Part shown: positions 1 to 7,215 of the stretch, in pieces
How positions within the stretch are numbered: position 1 is the stretch's first letter
How the letters are laid out: each line of letters begins with the position of its first letter
From: Candidatus Subteraquimicrobium carltonvillense
Lineage (GTDB): Bacteria > Actinomycetota > Aquicultoria > Subteraquimicrobiales > Subteraquimicrobiaceae
Assembly: GCA_002339355.1 (NCBI GenBank)
Contig: DDKQ01000085.1
Location: 8,550-29,347, forward strand
Length of the DNA: 20,798 nt
Direction of reading: 5' to 3'
Translations under genes and position numbers: made by a program
The notes under the pieces: generated by a model
Told to the model about the DNA's origin: nothing
Seen by the model: the letters and a program-made list of their open reading frames with translations, nothing else
The model's database searches: none

Positions 1-75
1 CGCCTGCCCCGTTGACGCGACAGCGTTCTTCGGGGTGTTTTCGGAGCACTTCACCCCGACCATAGTGTCAACCCA
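1..75. other. GC-rich window edge with nested inverted repeats
   Basis: By my count 39 of the first 60 bases are G or C, against 18 of the next 60, an abrupt change near position 75. CGGGGTG (31-37) is the inverted match of CACCCCG (52-58), and GTTGAC (11-16) is the inverted match of GTCAAC (67-72), so the segment can fold as nested stems. A minus-strand reading frame starting ATG at 63 stays open to the edge for 21 codons, but I do not recognise its product and do not call it a gene. It could be the end of a repeat or mobile element, a structured RNA, or the start of another gene. Confidence 0.35.
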
Positions 76-117
76 TCTTGTTAATAATACATATAATCTC
101 GTGAGATAAATAGAGTT

Positions 118-147
118 GAATTTAAAATCGAAGCTTAAGGCTTCAAT
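118..147 (-). terminator. Possible weak intrinsic terminator after truA
   Basis: ATCGAAGC (127-134) and GCTTCAAT (140-147) form an 8-bp stem with one wobble pair and a 5-nt loop. Read on the minus strand it is followed by TTTAAATTC. It lies about 55 nt beyond the truA stop codon. The stem is short and the T-run is interrupted, so this is a plausible but weak end of the long transcript. Confidence 0.35.
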
Positions 148-199
148 TTCAAAAGCGACAATTATACTAACAATAAATTATAACCTATGTCAAGGAAGG

Positions 200-940
200 T
201 TAATCGTAGCAAATGTTGCTCAGGAAAAGACCTTTGGCGGGTACCGTTGGTCCAGCCCTGTCTCGATCTTTCTTTTCCATGATTTCTGCCACCTGCTCAG
301 GGGTTAAATTACCCAATCCCACCCTTATCAAAGTTCCTACGATGGTGCGGACCATCTTGTGTAGAAATGAGTCGGCTTTAATCTTAATGCAAAGCAAGTC
401 ATGGTGAACTTTTTTGCAGGATATTTCGAAGATCGTCCGGACGGGATTTTTGGGGATATCCGATTGCACACAAAAAGCCGTAAAATCGTGGGTACCCAAA
501 AAAAGTTTCGCCGCCTCCTGCATGGCATCAATATCTAAGGAGCTGGCAATGAAGTGGGAAAATTCGGCAAAGAATGGTGAGGGATGGTCCTTATTCATGA
601 TGAAATATTTGTATTCGCGAGAGGTGGCGTTGCGACGAGCATCAAAGGATTCATCGACCTCCTCGGCTTCTTTGACCGCAATGTCCCGAGGTAGAAGAGA
701 ATTTAAGGAACGCTGGAGTCGGAGTAAAGGAATTTGAGAACGGGTGCGGAAGTTGATCACCTGGTGTAAAGCGTGAACTCCGGCATCGGTACGTCCGGCG
801 GATTTTACCACGATATTCTCCTGAAGGATTTGACTCAAAGTCTTCTCCAGTTCCCCTTGAATCGTGGGTAAGTTGGGTTGCCTTTGAAATCCGTGATAGT
901 TGGTCCCCTTATATTCCATGACTAATTTTATATTCCTCAT
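200..940 (-). CDS. truA: tRNA pseudouridine(38-40) synthase TruA
   Basis: Cytoplasmic enzyme that converts uridines 38-40 of the tRNA anticodon arm to pseudouridine. The 246-residue product has the family's catalytic motif SAGRTDAGVHA, with the nucleophile Asp at residue 52, an N-terminal YKGTNYHGFQRQ strand, and the later FLHKMVRTIVGTL helix. I chose ATG at 940 because MRNIKLVMEYKGTNY matches the usual family start and a GGAG lies 8 nt upstream. The frame continues to a GTG at 961, but that GTG lies inside an intergenic heptamer repeat. It is the last gene of the run and follows ecfT, the order seen in many Gram-positive-type genomes. Confidence 0.95.
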   Translation of the reverse strand: MRNIKLVMEYKGTNYHGFQRQPNLPTIQGELEKTLSQILQENIVVKSAGRTDAGVHALHQVINFRTRSQIPLLRLQRSLNSLLPRDIAVKEAEEVDESFDARRNATSREYKYFIMNKDHPSPFFAEFSHFIASSLDIDAMQEAAKLFLGTHDFTAFCVQSDIPKNPVRTIFEISCKKVHHDLLCIKIKADSFLHKMVRTIVGTLIRVGLGNLTPEQVAEIMEKKDRDRAGPTVPAKGLFLSNICYD

Positions 941-954
941 CGGAATCACTCCAT

Positions 955-982
955 GGTTCACCGTTCACGGTTCACGGTAATT
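955..982. repeat. Heptamer-phased array, GGTTCAC family
   Basis: Four consecutive 7-nt units: GGTTCAC (955), CGTTCAC (962), GGTTCAC (969) and GGTAATT (976). The following sequence, through GAGATTAAGCT, is repeated with few changes at 11507-11543. Related units occur at 10457-10498. Confidence 0.85.
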
Positions 983-1125
983 ATATGGAGATTAAGCTCA
1001 TATTTCTGTGGGACGTCCTAGAGAGTGCATCTTAAGAGAACCGTTAAGGGCGTTGTCCACCCATTTTGGGCTGGGATAAACCCCACCCCTCCATGATAAA
1101 TGGATAAACCTCCTACATCGATAAT

Positions 1126-1181
1126 TGTAGCGCGGGGGCTCGTCCCCCGCCTTATTGTCGGGGATAAACCCCGACACTACA
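1126..1181. repeat. Double-hairpin, REP-like palindromic element
   Basis: Outer arms TGTAG (1126-1130) and CTACA (1177-1181) enclose two perfect hairpins. One is GCGGGGG (1132-1138) with CCCCCGC (1144-1150) and a 5-nt loop. The other is TGTCGGGG (1156-1163) with CCCCGACA (1169-1176) and loop ATAAA. The Y-shaped fold resembles REP-type extragenic palindromes. It lies about 48 nt past the ecfT stop, where it could stabilise or terminate the message. No long T-run follows on either strand, so it is not a standard intrinsic terminator. Confidence 0.7.
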
Positions 1182-1228
1182 TTAAAAATGATTATTGTGT
1201 AGTGTATCCTTTAGACTCATTCCACTTC

Positions 1229-2032
1229 TCAGAGCCGTCCTATCCCTACCGAAACTATAAGAAGCAGTAACGCTACCATCCCAGCTAACCAGTCTTTTCC
1301 GCTCATTTCTAAAGCTTTTAGCCGAGTCCTGCCCTCTCCCCCTCTGTAACATCTGGATTCCATCCCTAAGGCTAGTTCATCCGCCCGGCGGAAGGCGCTA
1401 ACAAATAGGGGAATCAGTAGGGGGAGAAAGCTCCTGGCGCGCCTTAAGATATTTCCGGATTCAAAATCCGCGCCTCGTGCCATCTGTGCCTTCATGATTT
1501 TATCGGTTTCCATCACCAGTGTAGGAATGAATCTTAAGGCAATGGTCATCATCATGGCCAGCTCGTGAGCGGGGATCTTTAATCTCCTGAAGGGACTAAG
1601 CAGATACTCCAATCCATCGGTGAGTTCAATGGGAGTTGTGGTCAGAGTGAGCAGCGAAGTTCCCAAAAGAAGTAGGATTAATCTGATACAAATGAATACT
1701 CCCATCTGAAGTCCCTCCTGAGTGATCCTTAAAGGACCCAGCTTCATCAAAATTGTTCCCGACGTGAATAAAAGGTGCATTGCAAAGGTAAAAATGATTA
1801 TTAAGCGCAGGGGTTTGAGCGTGCGTAAAATCCAGCCCCAAGGCAACTGACCGAGAAAAACCACGAAGGCCAAGAAGAGAAAAAGAATGAGGAATCCAAG
1901 AAGATTTTGGATGGCGAATATCGCCACGGCTAATGAAATTATTAGGCAAATCTTTACCCTGGGATCGAGGGCGTGAACAACGGAATCCGCTGGATAATAT
2001 TGTCCCATGCTTAAGGGCATCAAAGACTTCAT
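1229..2032 (-). CDS. ecfT: ECF transporter transmembrane component EcfT
   Basis: Membrane scaffold of group II energy-coupling-factor transporters. It links the two ATPases to interchangeable substrate-binding S components for vitamins or metals. The 267-residue protein has hydrophobic segments at about 27-60, 76-90, 112-133 and 248-264. It carries the two coupling-helix Arg motifs of the family, ARG at 185-187 and YRG at 229-231. Its ATG overlaps the ecfA2 stop by 4 nt (ATGA), and the AGGAGG just upstream lies in the last ecfA2 codons, so the two are probably translationally coupled. No S component is present in the window, which fits a shared-module system. Confidence 0.95.
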   Translation of the reverse strand: MKSLMPLSMGQYYPADSVVHALDPRVKICLIISLAVAIFAIQNLLGFLILFLFLAFVVFLGQLPWGWILRTLKPLRLIIIFTFAMHLLFTSGTILMKLGPLRITQEGLQMGVFICIRLILLLLGTSLLTLTTTPIELTDGLEYLLSPFRRLKIPAHELAMMMTIALRFIPTLVMETDKIMKAQMARGADFESGNILRRARSFLPLLIPLFVSAFRRADELALGMESRCYRGGEGRTRLKALEMSGKDWLAGMVALLLLIVSVGIGRL

Positions 2033-2889
2033 CTCCGCCTCTCCTTAAAATATTTAAAAATGGCATCCCTTGCCTCTTCCACTTCAAATACATCTACAGG
2101 AACGTCTATCCCCTGATCTCTCAAAGCCCTGACCAAGGAGGTCACCTGAGGTATATCCAGTCCAATCCTTTTAAGCGTCACCGCCTCCAAAAATATTTTT
2201 CGAGGGATATCATCGAAGAGAATACTGCCCTCATTGAGCACGATTAATCTATCCACGAGGTGAGCAACTTCATCCATATTATGGGTGACCAGGACGATGG
2301 TCAGACCCTCTAGATGATGCAGATATTCCAGGCGAGACATTATCTCCTTCCGCCCTCTGGGATCCAGTCCAGAAGTTGGTTCATCCAAGATGAGAGCTTC
2401 GGGCTCCATGGCCAATACACCAGCTATCGCCACCCGTCGCATCTCGCCACCACTCAAGGAGAACGGAGACCTATCCTTAAAGAGATTGAAATCGAGCTCC
2501 ACGAGTTCAAGGGCTTTTCTTACCCTTCGCTCGACTTCGGATTCGCTACAACCAAGATTTCGAGGTCCAAAGGCTATATCGTCGAAGACCGTTTCCTCAA
2601 AGAGTTGATTCTCTGGAAATTGGAAAACGAGTCCGATCTTTTGACGCACCAAGTGGGGAGGTATGCCATCCTTTCCGATCTCCCTCCCATAGATTAAGAC
2701 CTTCCCCTCAGCTGGAGTTAGCAACCCATTAAAAAGCTGAATGAGAGTGGATTTACCGGAGCCCGTCGGTCCAATGATGCCCACAAATTCGCCTCTCTCT
2801 ATGGACAAACTCACATCCCTCAAAGCTCTCTGCGCCAAAGGAGTACCTTCCATATAAGTGAAGCCAACATTGATCAATTCAATGAGCAT
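2029..2889 (-). CDS. ecfA2: ECF transporter ATPase EcfA2
   Basis: Second ATPase of the ECF module. It hydrolyses ATP in the cytoplasm as a heterodimer with EcfA1. The 286-residue protein has Walker A GPTGSGKST (40-48), Q-loop FQFPENQ (Gln 90), signature LSGGE (145-149), Walker B LILDEP (Glu 170) and switch His 203. The FQFPENQLFEETV stretch and the C-terminal DIPQVTSLVRALRDQGIDVP tail are typical of EcfA-type ATPases. Its start lies 16 nt inside the end of ecfA1, and it overlaps ecfT by 4 nt. The A2 label rests on gene order and the LSGGE signature. Confidence 0.93.
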   Translation of the reverse strand: MLIELINVGFTYMEGTPLAQRALRDVSLSIERGEFVGIIGPTGSGKSTLIQLFNGLLTPAEGKVLIYGREIGKDGIPPHLVRQKIGLVFQFPENQLFEETVFDDIAFGPRNLGCSESEVERRVRKALELVELDFNLFKDRSPFSLSGGEMRRVAIAGVLAMEPEALILDEPTSGLDPRGRKEIMSRLEYLHHLEGLTIVLVTHNMDEVAHLVDRLIVLNEGSILFDDIPRKIFLEAVTLKRIGLDIPQVTSLVRALRDQGIDVPVDVFEVEEARDAIFKYFKERRR

Positions 2890-3704
2890 AACGCATCCAC
2901 CATTTCATCAACGGTGAGGATGGATTGAGGTATTTTGAGGCCCAATTCAACCAGGCCTCTTGCTAAATCGGTCATGGGTGGGATGGTAACACCAGTGTGC
3001 TTCAACCCACGTACATCACTGAAGACTTCTCGAGGACTTCCATCCGAGATTATCCTGCCACCCTCCATTATCAGAAGCCGATGGGCGAAAACAGCTTCTT
3101 CAGGAAAATGAGTGATATGTATCACAGCTGTCCCGTGCTCAGTGTTAAGACCCTTAAGAATGTCAATTATCTCCTTCCTTCCTAGGGGATCGAGCATCGA
3201 TGTGGGTTCGTCTAAAACTAAATACTTTGGCATCATGGCCAGAACTCCAGCGATAGCAACCCGCTGCTTTTGTCCCGCTGAAAGGAGATGGGGCTCGTAT
3301 CGAGCATATCTTGACATGCGAACCAAACTCAGAGCCCGATCGACCCTCCTCCGGATATCATCGCGGGCAAGCCCCAGATTCTCCGGTCCAAAAGCCACAT
3401 CTTCCTCGACTATAGTGGCCACGATCTGGTTCTCAGGATTTTGAAATATCATCCCCACTAGCTGCCTGATTCTCCGGAGGTTATCTGGGTCGTTAGTGGA
3501 TAGGTTCTCCACACTTACCTCTCCACTGGTGGGAATGAGGAGTCCATTGAGGAGCTTTGCCAGAGTTGATTTTCCAGAACCGTTGGATCCGAGGATGGCA
3601 ACAAATTCACCGGGTTGTATGGTTAAGTTTACATCGCGTAGGGCTATGATCTGATCCCTTCGCCCCGGATTGTATATGTAGGTGAGGTTGGATACCTTAA
3701 TCAT
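2874..3704 (-). CDS. ecfA1: ECF transporter ATPase EcfA1
   Basis: First ATPase of the ECF module. The 276-residue protein has Walker A GSNGSGKST (39-47), Q-loop FQNPENQ (Gln 88), Walker B YLVLDEP (Glu 166), D-loop SMLDP and switch His 199. The ABC signature reads LSAGQ (141-145), with Ala where Gly is usual, but the following KQRVAIAG is standard and all catalytic residues are intact. The start ATG at 3704 has a GAGG 5 nt upstream. It follows rplQ after a 130-nt spacer holding a terminator-like hairpin, so transport genes may be expressed at lower level than the ribosomal genes before them. Confidence 0.93.
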   Translation of the reverse strand: MIKVSNLTYIYNPGRRDQIIALRDVNLTIQPGEFVAILGSNGSGKSTLAKLLNGLLIPTSGEVSVENLSTNDPDNLRRIRQLVGMIFQNPENQIVATIVEEDVAFGPENLGLARDDIRRRVDRALSLVRMSRYARYEPHLLSAGQKQRVAIAGVLAMMPKYLVLDEPTSMLDPLGRKEIIDILKGLNTEHGTAVIHITHFPEEAVFAHRLLIMEGGRIISDGSPREVFSDVRGLKHTGVTIPPMTDLARGLVELGLKIPQSILTVDEMVDALCSLN

Positions 3705-3717
3705 GAGGTCCTCTTAA

Positions 3718-3755
3718 GTAAATAAACATAAGGCAAAAGCCCTGCTTTTGCCTTA
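3718..3755 (-). terminator. Hairpin between rplQ and ecfA1, attenuator or terminator
   Basis: An 11-bp perfect stem (TAAGGCAAAAG at 3729-3739 with CTTTTGCCTTA at 3745-3755) has the 5-nt loop CCCTG. On the minus strand it is followed by TGTTTATTTAC, which is T-rich but interrupted. This fits a partly effective intrinsic terminator at the end of the alpha operon, allowing some read-through into the ECF genes. Confidence 0.55.
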
Positions 3756-3763
3756 AAATATTC

Positions 3764-3840
3764 GTTGAAGGTTAGAGGTTCAACGTTGTATCATTCGTAT
3801 CCAAGCCTTCGACCTTGAACCTTTAACCTCGAACTTATAC
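3764..3840. repeat. Heptamer-phased inverted repeat abutting the rplQ stop
   Basis: Left arm units GTTGAAG, GTTAGAG, GTTCAAC and GTTGTAT run from 3764 to 3791. Right arm units CCTTCGA, CCTTGAA, CCTTTAA and CCTCGAA run from 3806 to 3833. The 20 nt at 3764-3783 pair with 3815-3834 at 17 of 20 positions. The foot of the stem touches the rplQ stop codon (3835-3837). Confidence 0.85.
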
Positions 3841-4185
3841 TAACTCCACTAAGACCATGGGCGCAGCATCCCCCTGACGGGGACCCAATTTGAGAATACG
3901 CGTATAACCACCCTGCCGCTCTTTGAAGCGGGGAGCTATCTCAGAGAAGATTTTGTGAACGAGCTCTTTATCCTGGACGATGGCGAGTACCTGTCGGCGT
4001 GCTTGGAAGTCGCCCCTCTTGGCCAAGGTAACAATCTTGTCAACCAAGGGACAGACCTGTTTGGCGCGTAATTGAGTGGTCTTGATTCTCTCGTGTTTGA
4101 AAATCTCCGCCGCCAGGTTTCTTAAAATTGCTTCCCTATGACTGGCATTTGCACCGAATTTTTTGGTCTTCTTCCGATGTCTCAT
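3835..4185 (-). CDS. rplQ: 50S ribosomal protein L17
   Basis: Large-subunit protein near the peptide exit tunnel. The 116-residue length is normal for bacteria. It opens with MRHRKKTKKFGANASHREA and contains the family blocks NLAAEIFKHERIKTT and the C-terminal RFKERQGGYTRILKLGPR. The block AKRGDFQARRQVL and the ending DAAPMVLVELV look actinobacterial to me. It starts 6 nt after the rpoA stop, and its ribosome-binding site (GAGG) overlaps that stop codon, so translation is probably coupled. The stop TAA falls in phase with the last unit of the downstream heptamer repeat. Confidence 0.97.
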   Translation of the reverse strand: MRHRKKTKKFGANASHREAILRNLAAEIFKHERIKTTQLRAKQVCPLVDKIVTLAKRGDFQARRQVLAIVQDKELVHKIFSEIAPRFKERQGGYTRILKLGPRQGDAAPMVLVELV

Positions 4186-4191
4186 CGCACC

Positions 4192-5127
4192 TCAATTGCT
4201 CTCTTTTAAGGATAAATTCAGCTTAGCCAACTTGTCCTTGACCTCTTCAATGGATTTAGCTCCAAAATTTCTGATGTTTAAGAGATCTTCCTCAGTGCAC
4301 TGTAATAACTGCTCTAAATTGTGAATTCCCTGCTTCTTGAGGCAATTATAGGAACGGACCGAAAGATCAAGATCCTCTATGGGTGAAGTAAGGGCTGTAT
4401 CCTTAACGGTTTCGCTGGCCACAAATACGGGAGCTTCCTTTTTCTCGGGGGCTTGCTCCATGAATAGATTCATATGCTCGTTGATGATTTTGGCCGCCAG
4501 GCTCATGGCTTCTTGGGGAGACATGCTTCCATTGGTCTCCACTTGTAGGGTGAGCTTGTCATAGTCGGTTCTGTAACCCACCCGCGTTGCCTCCACCGTA
4601 TATGAAACCCTCTTTACCGGTGAAAATAGAGAATCAATGGGAATTACCCCTATGGGATCCGATGGTTTCTTGTTGCGCTCCGCGGGGATGTATCCCCTCC
4701 CGGTCTCCACGGTCATTTCCATCTGCAGATGACCTTTTCTGTTAAGATTTGCAATATAAAGATCCGGGTTGACGATCTCCACTTCTGGAGGAGCGATGAT
4801 ATCGCTCGCTCTAACCTCCTTTGGACCCTTAACGCCCAACCTCAGGGTGGCCGGTTCTTCTGAATGCGACTTCAAAACGAGGTCCTTTAAATTGAGGATG
4901 ATTTCGGTGACATCCTCTCGAACCCCGGGGATGGTCGAGAATTCGTGAGCCACGCCTTCTATCTTTATCCTAGTTATGGCGGCTCCAGGAAGTGAAGAGA
5001 GTAGTACCCTGCGCAAGGAATTTCCCAAAGTATACCCAAAACCTCGCTCCAAGAGTTCTAGGGAAAACCTTGCAACGCGATCGGATACCTCTTCCATCTT
5101 AATCTGAGGCTTAAGTATGTCTAGCAT
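4192..5127 (-). CDS. rpoA: DNA-directed RNA polymerase subunit alpha
   Basis: Alpha subunit that dimerises to start assembly of RNA polymerase and contacts upstream promoter DNA and regulators. The 311-residue product has a full N-terminal domain (about 1-230) with the dimerisation signature GYTLGNSLRRVLLSSLPGAA (31-50). A short linker of about residues 228-245 follows. The C-terminal domain (about 248-311) contains LSVRSYNCLKKQGI and NIRNFGAKSIEEVKDKL, the helix-hairpin-helix surface that binds UP-element DNA. The length is close to the usual 310-330. It sits between rpsD and rplQ as in the standard alpha operon. Confidence 0.98.
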   Translation of the reverse strand: MLDILKPQIKMEEVSDRVARFSLELLERGFGYTLGNSLRRVLLSSLPGAAITRIKIEGVAHEFSTIPGVREDVTEIILNLKDLVLKSHSEEPATLRLGVKGPKEVRASDIIAPPEVEIVNPDLYIANLNRKGHLQMEMTVETGRGYIPAERNKKPSDPIGVIPIDSLFSPVKRVSYTVEATRVGYRTDYDKLTLQVETNGSMSPQEAMSLAAKIINEHMNLFMEQAPEKKEAPVFVASETVKDTALTSPIEDLDLSVRSYNCLKKQGIHNLEQLLQCTEEDLLNIRNFGAKSIEEVKDKLAKLNLSLKESN

Positions 5128-5186
5128 GTATCTTCCCTCTCCCTGCTTAGTTGGATTTTATCCCTAAATGAAATTTCAAAGTATGC

Positions 5187-5810
5187 TTACTTGGAATACA
5201 GCTCCACTATGAGTTTTTCATTGACTGGAATATCAATTTGATCACGTTTAGGAAGGGAGAGAACCTTTCCTTTGAGATTTTCGATATCGACCTTCAGCCA
5301 GCCTGGCACCAGAGGTTTCGTGGAAGATTGTACACATTCTCTTATTCTTGCAATTTCCCTCCCCTCACAAACGCTAATCACATCTCCCAGTTTTACCTGA
5401 TAAGATGGAATATTAACCTTCCTGCCATTGACCATAAAATGCCCGTGCCTTACCATTTGTCGAGCTTCATTCCTTGAAGCTGCAAAACCCAAACGATAAA
5501 CTGCATTGTCCATCCTCAATTCCAAAAGCCGTAGGAGGTTTTCTCCGGTGATGCCCCTTCTTCCCGCAGCCAAATCGTAGTACCTCTTGAACTGATTTTC
5601 CAGGATTCCATAAATTCGCTTGGCTTTTTGCTTCTCCCGAAGTTGAAGACCGTATTCGGTCTCCTTAGGACGCCTTCTTCCATGTTCACCTGGGGGATAT
5701 GGACGCCTCTCCATGGCACATTTGTCAGTGAGACATCGTTCACCCTTCAAAAAGAGCTTCTCATTTTCCCTTCGGCATATTTTGCACAGGGGACTGATGT
5801 ATCTTGCCAT
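5187..5810 (-). CDS. rpsD: 30S ribosomal protein S4, zinc-binding form
   Basis: Primary 16S rRNA-binding protein that nucleates 30S assembly and in many bacteria represses its own operon. The 207-residue protein has an N-terminal zinc site (Cys 9, 12, 26 and 31), lost in zinc-independent S4 paralogues. The S4 RNA-binding domain follows with [20 protein letters not shown]. The start ATG has GGAGAAG upstream. It lies between rpsK and rpoA, the usual place in Gram-positive and thermophile alpha operons. Confidence 0.97.
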   Translation of the reverse strand: MARYISPLCKICRRENEKLFLKGERCLTDKCAMERRPYPPGEHGRRRPKETEYGLQLREKQKAKRIYGILENQFKRYYDLAAGRRGITGENLLRLLELRMDNAVYRLGFAASRNEARQMVRHGHFMVNGRKVNIPSYQVKLGDVISVCEGREIARIRECVQSSTKPLVPGWLKVDIENLKGKVLSLPKRDQIDIPVNEKLIVELYSK

Positions 5811-5825
5811 ATTTTATCTTCTCCT

Positions 5826-6221
5826 TTAAACTCTTCTCCGCTTTCGAGGTCGGCAACCATTGTGGGGAACGGGAGTCGCATCGATGATTCCGCAAACTTC
5901 CAAACCTGCTGCCTGAAGTGTTCTAATAGCAGTTTCTCTACCGGCTCCAGGTCCCTTGACTAGAACATCTACCTTTCTCATACCATGCTCACGAGCCTTC
6001 TTGGCAACCGTTTCGGCTGCCACTTGAGCAGCGAAAGGGGTGCTCTTTTTGGTGCCCTTAAATCCTACGGTGCCGGCACTCTCCCAAACGATGGTGTTAC
6101 CCTCCAAATCGGTGATGTTAATGATGGTATTATTGAAAGTGGATTTAATATGGGCAATGCCATGTGGAATATTTTTGCGTTCCTTACGCTTCAATCGCTT
6201 TATGCCTTTTTTCTTCGCCAT
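5826..6221 (-). CDS. rpsK: 30S ribosomal protein S11
   Basis: Platform protein of the small subunit that contacts the 3' major domain of 16S rRNA near the E site. The 131-residue length is typical. It has the hallmark blocks [30 protein letters not shown] and VKGPGAGRE, and the basic C-terminus [12 protein letters not shown]. The ATG has GGGGGA 5 nt upstream. It is followed 15 nt later by rpsD and preceded by rpsM across a spacer that holds a short heptamer array. Confidence 0.97.
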   Translation of the reverse strand: MAKKKGIKRLKRKERKNIPHGIAHIKSTFNNTIINITDLEGNTIVWESAGTVGFKGTKKSTPFAAQVAAETVAKKAREHGMRKVDVLVKGPGAGRETAIRTLQAAGLEVCGIIDATPVPHNGCRPRKRRRV

Positions 6222-6264
6222 CTAATTCCCCCATTTCCCTTCTTATTTAACATTGATCTTCCAT

Positions 6265-6292
6265 GAACCATAAACTGTAAACCGTGAACTAC
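6265..6292. repeat. Heptamer-phased array running into the rpsM stop
   Basis: Units GAACCAT, AAACTGT, AAACCGT and GAACTAC are consecutive. They are complements of the GGTTCAC family. The rpsM stop codon (6289-6291) lies inside the last unit. Confidence 0.75.
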
Positions 6293-6660
6293 TTCTTACG
6301 CTTCACTCCAACGGTTTTCCTGGGACCTTTCCGGGTGCGGGCATTTGTATGTGTTCTTTGCCCTCTCACCGGAAGACCCCTTCTATGTCGGATTCCTCGA
6401 TAGCATCCAATTTCCATTAACCTTCTTATATTTTGAGAAGCCTCACGTCGTAAATCTCCCTCTACCTTTAGATTCTTGTCTATATGCTCCCTCAAGCTTG
6501 CTATCTCGTTCTCCGTAAGATTGCGAACGCGAGTATCCGGATTTATGCCAGTGGCCTGCAAAATTCTCTTTGCAGTGGGCAAACCTATACCATAGATGTA
6601 GGTTAGGGCAATCTCGATTCTTTTCTCCCTTGGCAGATCCACACCAGCAATTCTCGCCAC
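6289..6660 (-). CDS. rpsM: 30S ribosomal protein S13
   Basis: Head protein of the small subunit that forms bridges to the 50S subunit and contacts P-site tRNA. The 123-residue product starts [21 protein letters not shown] and contains the helix-two-turn-helix segment [15 protein letters not shown]. It ends in the lysine/arginine-rich tail [19 protein letters not shown] that reaches tRNA. The start codon is GTG with a strong AGGAGGT 5 nt upstream. It follows rpmJ after 49 nt. Confidence 0.97.
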   Translation of the reverse strand: MARIAGVDLPREKRIEIALTYIYGIGLPTAKRILQATGINPDTRVRNLTENEIASLREHIDKNLKVEGDLRREASQNIRRLMEIGCYRGIRHRRGLPVRGQRTHTNARTRKGPRKTVGVKRKK

Positions 6661-6678
6661 TTTTAACCTCCTATCCTG

Positions 6679-6702
6679 GTCGCAAATCCTTTCACCTGCG
6701 AC
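6679..6702. repeat. GTCGCA inverted repeat between rpmJ and rpsM
   Basis: GTCGCA (6679-6684) and TGCGAC (6697-6702) form a perfect 6-bp stem with a 12-nt loop. The same pair of words recurs in the rplN-rpsQ spacer at 14968-14973 and 15017-15022, so it looks like a member of the intergenic repeat families. Confidence 0.55.
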
Positions 6703-6709
6703 GGTTAGT

Positions 6710-6823
6710 TTAGCCTTGCCGTTGCTTATGTCTAGGGTTCTCGCAGATAACGATGATCTTCCCCTTACGCTTGATTATTTTGCATTTCTCACACATCTTT
6801 TTAACCGATGGTCTTACCTTCAA
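6710..6823 (-). CDS. rpmJ: 50S ribosomal protein L36, zinc-binding form
   Basis: Small zinc-ribbon protein of the large subunit. It has 37 residues, [20 protein letters not shown] then [17 protein letters not shown], with zinc ligands Cys 11, Cys 14, Cys 27 and His 32. I chose the TTG start at 6823, which gives the canonical N-terminus. GAGGTG lies 7 nt upstream of it, but only 1 nt upstream of the alternative in-frame ATG at 6829, which would add Met-Glu. It sits between infA and rpsM, as in most bacteria. Confidence 0.96.
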   Translation of the reverse strand: MKVRPSVKKMCEKCKIIKRKGKIIVICENPRHKQRQG

Positions 6824-6830
6824 TTCCATT

Positions 6831-6836
6831 CACCTC
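6831..6836 (-). promoter_or_regulatory. Ribosome-binding site that decides the rpmJ start
   Basis: GAGGTG on the minus strand is separated from TTG (6823) by 7 nt and from ATG (6829) by 1 nt. This spacing favours initiation at TTG. Confidence 0.75.
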
Positions 6837-6860
6837 AGTTATTCAAGAGAAATTAACACC

Positions 6861-6895
6861 AATGTCGAATGATAAATGTCGTACGTCGAACGCTT
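6861..6895. repeat. Heptamer-phased array, AATGTCG family
   Basis: Units AATGTCG, AATGATA, AATGTCG, TACGTCG and AACGCTT are consecutive in the infA-rpmJ spacer. The inverted partner ACATTCGACG follows at 6905-6914, so the array can fold back on itself. Confidence 0.75.
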
Positions 6896-6938
6896 TTAAA
6901 TTTAACATTCGACGAATCTCACTTAGTTGATTTCTCAC

Positions 6939-7160
6939 TTATTTAAATCGATAGATGATTCTCCCCCGATTAAGGTCGTAGGGAGAGAGTTCCACAATCA
7001 CTCTATCCCCGGGAAGAATTTTAATGTAATGCATCCTCATCTTGCCCGAAATGTGAGCGAGAACCTTATGTCCACTTTCGAGTTCGACTCGAAACATCGC
7101 ATTGGGTAAAGTTTCGATTACCTTCCCCTCAACCTCGATAGCCTCTTCTTTCTTCACCAT
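6939..7160 (-). CDS. infA: Translation initiation factor IF-1
   Basis: Binds the 30S A site and helps IF-2 and IF-3 during initiation. The 73-residue single OB-fold protein has the family blocks [37 protein letters not shown] and [20 protein letters not shown]. The length is normal. The ATG at 7160 is preceded by GAAGGATGG. It lies between map and rpmJ, the common arrangement map-infA-rpmJ-rpsM. Confidence 0.97.
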   Translation of the reverse strand: MVKKEEAIEVEGKVIETLPNAMFRVELESGHKVLAHISGKMRMHYIKILPGDRVIVELSPYDLNRGRIIYRFK

Positions 7161-7215
7161 ATCGCCATCCTTCGCAATAGCAAAAACATATTATAGCAAA
7201 AAGCAAGTGAACAGT

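Larger units (their letters stand above)
941..1228. other. 288-nt spacer between ecfT and truA
   Basis: No coding potential is evident. From the truA side it holds a GGTTCAC-type heptamer array (955-982), a stretch including GAGATTAAGCT that is repeated near 11532, a region with repeated GGGATAAACCCC and GGATAAACC words (about 1070-1115), and a G/C-rich double hairpin (1126-1181). It is long enough to contain a separate promoter for truA, but I see no convincing -35/-10 pair. Confidence 0.7.

Noticed and set aside
1..63. Minus-strand partial gene running off the edge
   Set aside because: Only 21 codons are visible and the product is not recognisable. The inverted repeats in the same segment offer another explanation, so I list it only as an odd region.
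92..97. TATAAT on the plus strand as a promoter
   Set aside because: No matching -35 hexamer lies at 16-18 nt upstream, and no plus-strand gene follows.
941..961. Longer truA start at GTG 961
   Set aside because: The codon is inside the GGTTCAC heptamer array, and the added residues are not part of the family. ATG 940 has a suitable upstream GGAG.
1626..2093. 155-codon minus-strand open frame
   Set aside because: It overlaps ecfT and the end of ecfA2 in another frame. The translated sequence has no membrane or family pattern, whereas ecfT is unambiguous.
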